From positions 1 through 25,610 of the forward strand of contig CAZZEX010000070.1 of assembly GCA_964653285.1 (NCBI GenBank): DNA of 25,610 nucleotides, given 5' to 3'. Position 1 is the first letter of the stretch, and each line of letters starts with the position of its first letter. The translations under genes were made by a program, and so were the position numbers. Positions 21,651 to 25,610 of the stretch are shown here, piece after piece. The stretch is from CAZZEX01 sp964653285 (GTDB taxonomy: Bacteria > Chloroflexota > Anaerolineae > B4-G1). The notes below the pieces were generated by a model. That model had not been told where the DNA came from, did no database searches, and saw only the letters and a list, made by a program, of their open reading frames with translations.

Positions 21651-22850
21651 CTACTTTCGCTCAATGATCATCGCACCGCCCTGGCCGCCGCCCACGCAGG
21701 CGGTCGCCATACCGAACGTGACGTCCCGCTTGATCATCTCATACATCAGCGTGACCACGATACGCGTACCCGTGCAGCCCACAGGGTGGCCCAGCGCGAT
21801 GGCGCCGCCGTTGACGTTGATCTTCTCCCAATCCCAGCCCTGGCCCTCCAGTTCCTGGCCCACGGCCATAACCTGGGCGGCGAAGGCCTCGTTGAGCTCG
21901 ATCAGGTCAATATCGGTGAGTTTCAAACTAGCCCGCTCTAGCACTCTGGGCACCGCGCAGGCCGGGCCGACTCCCATAATGTCCGGCGGAACGGCGGCGT
22001 AGGTGTAACTGCGGACGGTGGCCATCGGCTCTACCCCCAGTTCCTGCGCCTTCTCGGCCGTCATCACCACCACCGCCGACGCGCCATCGGAGAGCGGGCA
22101 CGCGTTGGCCGGGGTGACGGTGCCCCCTTTCTTGAATACTGTCGGATAGAGAGCGGCCTTCTGCACCGTGAGGCCGGGGTTGATGCATTCGTCCTCGATG
22201 ATGTCCTCGTAGGCCACCTCCTGACCGGCCACCTTCTTGGACACCCGGAAGGGAACGATCTCATCCCGGAACTTGCCCATCCGCGTGGCGCGGAAGGCCT
22301 TCTGGTGGCTCTTCACCGCGTACTTGTCCTGCTCTTCCTGACTGATGTCGTACATCATCGCCAGGTTCTCGGCCGTGTATCCCATGATCTGCCCACAAAC
22401 GGGGTCCGTAAGACCCTCCCACAGGGTGTCTATAAACTGGGTGTGACGCAGTTTAAGGCCCCAGCGAGCCTTTCGCACGATGTAGGGCGCGGTGGACATG
22501 CTCTCGACCCCGCCGCAGAGGAACACCTCCCCATCGCCAGCCTGGATGGCCTGGTAGGCCATCGAGATAGACATCATGCCGGACACACAGTTGCGTTGGA
22601 TGGTACATCCGGGCACGTGCGCGGGGATGCCAGCCATCAGCCCCGCCACGCGGCCGATGTTGGCCGCATCACTCTGCTGGCCGATGCAACCCAGGATGAC
22701 GTCGTCAATGATGTTTGGGTCTATATCGGCTCTCTTTACGGCCTCCTTGAACACCGCCGCAGCCAGGTTCTGGGCAGGGATGTCACGAAAAGCCCCGCCA
22801 TGTCTGCCGATCGCCGTGCGGCACCCGCTGACGATCACCACTTCCCTCAT
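21651..22850 (-). CDS. Acetyl-CoA acyltransferase (thiolase)
   Basis: 399 residues, full family length, with AAGGAGG before the ATG. Thiolase features: nucleophile C88 in QRNCVSGM, NEAFAAQ, H355 in NGGAIALGHPVGCTG, and the second Cys C385 in ATACVGGGQGGA. It catalyses thiolytic cleavage of 3-ketoacyl-CoA to acetyl-CoA and a shortened acyl-CoA, or the reverse condensation. The context with hydroxyacyl-CoA dehydrogenase, hydratase and acyl-CoA dehydrogenases favours the degradative role. It is first after the TetR regulator, with a 67-bp gap that shows no promoter, so it is likely cotranscribed with it. Confidence 0.93.
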   Translation of the reverse strand: MREVVIVSGCRTAIGRHGGAFRDIPAQNLAAAVFKEAVKRADIDPNIIDDVILGCIGQQSDAANIGRVAGLMAGIPAHVPGCTIQRNCVSGMMSISMAYQAIQAGDGEVFLCGGVESMSTAPYIVRKARWGLKLRHTQFIDTLWEGLTDPVCGQIMGYTAENLAMMYDISQEEQDKYAVKSHQKAFRATRMGKFRDEIVPFRVSKKVAGQEVAYEDIIEDECINPGLTVQKAALYPTVFKKGGTVTPANACPLSDGASAVVVMTAEKAQELGVEPMATVRSYTYAAVPPDIMGVGPACAVPRVLERASLKLTDIDLIELNEAFAAQVMAVGQELEGQGWDWEKINVNGGAIALGHPVGCTGTRIVVTLMYEMIKRDVTFGMATACVGGGQGGAMIIERK

Positions 22851-22917
22851 GCTAACCTCCTTACTTATCTAATAGGCTACCGGGGTCTATCTTCCTCCTC
22901 GCTCCCACCAGGGCCAC

Positions 22918-23565
22918 TCACTCCCTCAAGTTGGTCGCCTGCAATCCTCGGATCACCGTCTCTACAGCGGTGCGGTACAGAACCTCCGTGCCCACCCCTA
23001 CCATCTCTCGCCGCAATGGATGGTTCATCAACTCCAGCACTCCGTTCAGGGTGGCCCAGAGCGTGGCAGCAGACTGCCGAGCATCGCAGCAGCCGAACAC
23101 GCCATCCTCGATCCCCTGCTCGACAGCCCGAACCGCCCAGTCCAACCCCTCCATACTGGCCTCCAAGACCTTCCGGTAGATTTCGGGAGTGACCGCTTCT
23201 CGAAACCGCCCCCGGTCCATCGCCGTCAGGAAACGAAAATAGAGAGGCTCCCGCTGGAAAAACTGGAGATAAGACCAGCTCAGTCGCCGCAACCGCTCGT
23301 CGGCCGGAAGAGGCTCCTTCGCCGCATAAGCCTGTTCCAGTTCCTCGATCAGTCCACTTAACCCCTCCAAAAGCAAATGAGCAAGGATTGTCTCCTTGCT
23401 CTCAAAATACAGGTATACGGTGCCCTTGCTGACTTCCGCCCGCTCGGCGACGTTGTCCACGGTGGCGCGATGAAAGCCACACTCGAAGAAAACCTCACGG
23501 GCCGCCCGGAGGATGGATTGCCTCCGCACTTCCTTTTCCCGCTTGCGACGCGCTCTGGTCGTCAC
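22918..23565 (-). CDS. TetR-family regulator (FadR-like) of the beta-oxidation cluster
   Basis: 215 residues. The TetR DNA-binding domain lies at about 14-62: RRQSILRAAREVFFECGFHR, then TVDNVAERAEVSKGTVYLYF-ESKE. The C-terminal part is all-helical with the LLEGLSGLIEELEQAY and LYFRFLTAMDRGRF segments typical of ligand-binding TetR domains that sense acyl-CoA in Bacillus and Thermus FadR. The start gives MTTRARRKREKEVRRQ, a basic N-terminal arm. It heads the cluster and has a consensus promoter overlapped by a palindrome, so it probably represses itself and the downstream genes until long-chain acyl-CoA is present (inference). Confidence 0.9.
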   Translation of the reverse strand: MTTRARRKREKEVRRQSILRAAREVFFECGFHRATVDNVAERAEVSKGTVYLYFESKETILAHLLLEGLSGLIEELEQAYAAKEPLPADERLRRLSWSYLQFFQREPLYFRFLTAMDRGRFREAVTPEIYRKVLEASMEGLDWAVRAVEQGIEDGVFGCCDARQSAATLWATLNGVLELMNHPLRREMVGVGTEVLYRTAVETVIRGLQATNLRE

Positions 23566-23600
23566 ACAGACACCCTTTGTGCTAACCCGCAGTCATTAAC

Positions 23601-23613
23601 TGACCTATGGTCA
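23601..23613. promoter_or_regulatory. Probable TetR operator
   Basis: TGACC-TAT-GGTCA is a perfect 5-bp dyad around a 3-bp centre, located just downstream of the tetR -10 element so that it covers the predicted transcription start. Length and placement fit a TetR/FadR operator. Confidence 0.65.
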
Positions 23614-23641
23614 TTATATAACGAAAAGCCCGTCCTGTCAA
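23613..23641 (-). promoter_or_regulatory. Consensus sigma70 promoter of tetR and the beta-oxidation cluster
   Basis: On the minus strand TTGACA (23641-23636), a 17-bp spacer and TATAAT (23618-23613) are both perfect. It lies 47 bp before the tetR start and is the only strong promoter seen for the whole cluster. Confidence 0.85.
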
Positions 23642-23684
23642 TAGTCTGGCGGGATTTTCGTGGAAACTTTAAGGTATGCCACGC

Positions 23685-23712
23685 TTGTGTCTCCCCACCG
23701 CTGTGCTATAAT
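23685..23712 (+). promoter_or_regulatory. Promoter of the 59-aa membrane peptide gene
   Basis: TTGTGT (23685-23690), 16-bp spacer and TATAAT (23707-23712) precede the GTG start by 35 bp. The -35 is partial. Confidence 0.55.
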
Positions 23713-23747
23713 GAAATACAGAATAACAACCGCTCATAGGAGGTACC

Positions 23748-23927
23748 GTGCGTCGCTCAAAATCCCAGCGAACGCGCATCACGTTTTGGATTATCACTCT
23801 GTTGGTCGTCATCAGCATGGTGCTCAGCCTAGCGGTAGCGTTCGTGCCACCACGCCGTGTCACGCCTACTCCCATACCCACCTTCACCCCCTTCCCTACC
23901 CGCACGCCTACGCCCACTCCTGCGTGA
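23748..23927 (+). CDS. Small single-pass membrane protein with Pro/Thr tail, 59 aa
   Basis: A GTG start follows AGGAGG (23738-23743) with a 4-nt spacer. Residues 1-11 are basic (MRRSKSQRTRI); 12-33 are hydrophobic (TFWIITLLVVISMVLSLAVA), one membrane helix oriented with the N-terminus inside; and the rest is a Pro/Thr-rich tail (TPTPIPTFTP, TRTPTPTPA) outside. The same PTPTP style is used as a linker in the S41 protein. A complete short gene with promoter and ribosome-binding site; no family is recognised. It may be a truncated anchor whose extracellular domain was lost, since a gene fragment follows directly. Confidence 0.65.
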   Translation: MRRSKSQRTRITFWIITLLVVISMVLSLAVAFVPPRRVTPTPIPTFTPFPTRTPTPTPA

Positions 23928-23997
23928 CGGCAAACACATGGATAAGATCGGCGCGTCTAACTTCACGAGGCGGAAAAACGGATGGAGTGAATTACGA

Positions 23998-24261
23998 ATG
24001 GCGAATTCCGACGCGGAAGTGGTGTTGAACCAGGCAGCACGGGAATTACTGCTGCTGGAGTCATCCGACTGGCCCTTCCTAGTGACGACGGGCTAGGCGC
24101 GGGAGTACGCCGTCCAGCGCTTCACGCGGCCCACATCGAGCGGTTCGAGCGACTTGGTCGCCAGTGTGGAGGAGGGTCATCCCGACCGGACGCTGGCCGA
24201 GGAATTGTGGGAGTGGGATAAAGTCTTCCCGGAGGTGGACTACCGGTGGTGGGCGAAATAG
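23998..24261 (+). pseudogene. Fragment of a GH57 1,4-alpha-glucan branching enzyme (C-terminal end)
   Basis: The frame encodes LNQAARELLLLESSDWPFLV-TTG, an in-frame TAG (24094-24096) where the family has Gln, then AREYAVQRF and, further on, LAEELWEWDKVFPEVDYRWW before a stop at 24259. These are the hallmark C-terminal motifs of GH57/DUF1957 branching enzymes (from memory of the family). Between them the frame is shifted: HIERFERLGRQ can be read one frame over at about 24125-24165, so compensating indels are present. The N-terminal catalytic 450 or so residues are absent. A degenerate relic, not expressed. Confidence 0.65.
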
Positions 24262-24293
24262 CGGGAGCACAAGGCATGCCTGAGGACAGTGTG

Positions 24294-25283
24294 ATGAGTC
24301 ATTTACCTCTTCTTGAGACAGCGAAAGACATTGCAACCTGCTTCGAACCAAGTGCTGAGATAGTGCTTTACCACGGTGACACGAGTGATCTCATTAGTAC
24401 CTTACCTGACGATTTTGTAAAGCTCATTGTCACTTCCCCACCCTACAATTTAGGCAAGGTCTACGAAAGCCGCACCTCCATTGAAGAATATTTGGAAGCA
24501 CAGGCGCGAGCCATTGCAGAACTCTATCGAATTCTCCGGCCAGACGGAAGTATTTGCTGGCAAGTTGGGAACTTTGTGAAAGACGGGGAAGTGTACCCAC
24601 TCGATATCCACTACTATCCGATCTTTAAGAATCGTGGCCTGTTCTTACGCAATAGAATTGTTTGGCATTTCGGACACGGCTTACATGCCTCAAAGCGGTT
24701 TTCCGGCCGTTACGAGACCATTCTGTGGTTTACAAAAAGCAAAGACTACACCTTCAATCTTGACGCAGTTCGAGTGCCTTCAAAATATCCGGGGAAACGC
24801 CATTACAAGGGTCCCAACAAGGGGAAACCATCTGGAAACCCCAAAGGAAAAAACCCTTCAGATGTCTGGGAAGGGTTGGTGAAGGAATGGGAGGAAGGTT
24901 TTTGGAATATCCCTAACGTAAAGTCGAACCACCCAGAAAAGACAATACATCCTTGTCAATTTCCCGTTGAACTTGTCGAACGGTGTGTTCTGGCCTTGAC
25001 ACGTGAGGGAGATTGGGTCTTTGACCCTTATGCAGGCGTGGGTTCAGCATTGATTGCAGCTATCAAGCATAATAGACGGGCAATGGGCAGTGAGAAAGAG
25101 AGCGTTTACGTTAACGTTGCTCGTGAGCGTATAGTCTCTTATTTCAATGGCACACTTCGCCTCAGGCCGATGGGCAAGCCTGTTTATCAACCAACAGGCA
25201 GAGAGAAAGTATCCCGAATACCACCAGAGTGGGAAAATGCCGCTCAAAGGAGACTTTTGGAAAAGAAGGAGAAATACGAGTGA
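24294..25283 (+). CDS. Type II site-specific DNA methyltransferase (SPPY type, likely N4-cytosine)
   Basis: 329 residues from ATG 24294 (GAGGA with 7-nt spacer); ATG 24276 with GGGAG is a possible alternative. Catalytic motif IV, TSPPYN, is at residues 47-52 and the AdoMet motif I, FDPYAGVGS, is near 243-251. The IV-before-I order makes this a beta-class methyltransferase. SPPY rather than DPPY suggests N4-methylcytosine, as in the modification enzymes partnering BglII/BstYI-type nucleases. Middle segment about 110-200 includes the target-recognition region with a Lys/Gly-rich loop. The gene is visibly less GC-rich than the rest of the window. The stop overlaps the endonuclease start (GTGA). 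Confidence 0.88.
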   Translation: MSHLPLLETAKDIATCFEPSAEIVLYHGDTSDLISTLPDDFVKLIVTSPPYNLGKVYESRTSIEEYLEAQARAIAELYRILRPDGSICWQVGNFVKDGEVYPLDIHYYPIFKNRGLFLRNRIVWHFGHGLHASKRFSGRYETILWFTKSKDYTFNLDAVRVPSKYPGKRHYKGPNKGKPSGNPKGKNPSDVWEGLVKEWEEGFWNIPNVKSNHPEKTIHPCQFPVELVERCVLALTREGDWVFDPYAGVGSALIAAIKHNRRAMGSEKESVYVNVARERIVSYFNGTLRLRPMGKPVYQPTGREKVSRIPPEWENAAQRRLLEKKEKYE

Positions 25284-25610
25284 AAATCGGCGGGGTTTAC
25301 TCCTTCAAGGACGGGAAAGAGATCATGGAAGCAGAGTTCGCTTCCGAACTACGGGAAATCAAACGGGTAATCGCCGCTGTAGATAGCACCAAGCATAAAA
25401 CTAAGGTCAGTAGAGAGAAGACGATGCCCGGACGAATGCTGTATGAGCCGAGCTCTCTAAACAAGGCATTCGAACAGGAGTTTGAAGCTCTAAACTGGCA
25501 ATCCAAATACAAAATCCCTTGTGAGTACCCAACTGAATACTATACTTCAGATTACACGCCGCCTGCTTCGCTCACAACGGCATCCCGAGAAATGGACTTC
25601 GTCAAAAACA
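25280..25610 (+). CDS. Type II restriction endonuclease, BstYI/BglII-like (3' cut by window)
   Basis: A GTG at 25280 overlaps the methyltransferase TGA. The first 110 residues are seen and stay open to the window end. The stretch TKVSREKTMPGRMLYEPSSL with NKAFEQEFEALNW closely resembles BstYI, which has TKESKEKT-x-GQ-ILYSP-ALNEAF-EKLEA-GW (from memory). The last visible residues, REMDFVKN, match the BstYI/BglII active-site strand, with D106 the likely first metal ligand. BstYI cuts R^GATCY and BglII A^GATCT, so a GATC-core site is likely but not provable here. It would cleave unmodified DNA, with the upstream methyltransferase protecting the host. Confidence 0.8.
   Translation, partial: MKIGGVYSFKDGKEIMEAEFASELREIKRVIAAVDSTKHKTKVSREKTMPGRMLYEPSSLNKAFEQEFEALNWQSKYKIPCEYPTEYYTSDYTPPASLTTASREMDFVKN

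Noticed and set aside
1..25610. CRISPR array, rRNA or complete transposase gene
   Set aside because: No regularly spaced identical repeats, rRNA-like sequence or transposase motif was seen on either strand.

Overview
The window reads like a contig from a GC-rich, uncultured-type bacterium, most plausibly a Chloroflexota (Anaerolineae-like) member. This is inference from gene content, Pro/Thr-rich spacers in exported proteins, consensus sigma70 promoters and short palindromic repeats inside genes; no rRNA or marker gene is present to prove it.

Layout. 1-2.1 kb: the 3' end of a HEAT-repeat gene, a small unknown gene, a 142-bp MITE-like element with 18-bp terminal inverted repeats and 10-bp flanking direct repeats, then an antitoxin/PIN-toxin pair. 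2.1-4.9 kb: an exported S41/PDZ protease homologue lacking the usual catalytic lysine, then an Rrf2 regulator (perfect sigma70 promoter) and a TauE/SafE sulfite exporter. 4.98-5.07 kb: tRNA-Ser(GGA) with its own promoter. 5.1-7.7 kb: a Nudix / alpha-beta hydrolase / Nudix / Nudix operon. 7.84-8.08 kb: a long leader with strong nested RNA pairing, ahead of a 99-residue membrane protein. 8.4-9.9 kb (minus): a solitary CoA-transferase A subunit and a HAD phosphatase.

10.0-13.5 kb (minus) is the most unusual region: a decayed diversity-generating retroelement (DGR). A 967-codon exported protein (FnIII, FnIII-like, PKD, C-terminal formylglycine-generating-enzyme/C-type-lectin fold) ends in a recognisable variable region rich in NNC codons. 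It is followed by a GC hairpin and a reverse-transcriptase gene broken by a stop, a frameshift and a 3' deletion. No template repeat is visible, and the target gene itself has a TGA where FnIII domains have Trp.

14.5-23.6 kb (minus) is one fatty-acid beta-oxidation cluster: TetR regulator, thiolase, 88-residue unknown, 3-hydroxyacyl-CoA dehydrogenase, enoyl-CoA hydratase, two acyl-CoA dehydrogenases, EtfB and EtfA. Together they supply every step from acyl-CoA to acetyl-CoA plus electron transfer to the quinone pool. A consensus promoter with a TGACC-TAT-GGTCA palindrome at its start point precedes tetR, suggesting autoregulation of the cluster. One of the two dehydrogenases lacks the catalytic Glu, which suggests a heteromeric enzyme. 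Three genes in the window (CoA-transferase, etfB, one dehydrogenase) carry in-frame insertions of palindromic repeats.

23.7-25.6 kb: a 59-residue membrane peptide gene, a broken fragment of a GH57 glucan branching enzyme, and a lower-GC type II restriction-modification pair (SPPY-type methyltransferase and a BstYI/BglII-like endonuclease cut by the window end), probably acquired horizontally.
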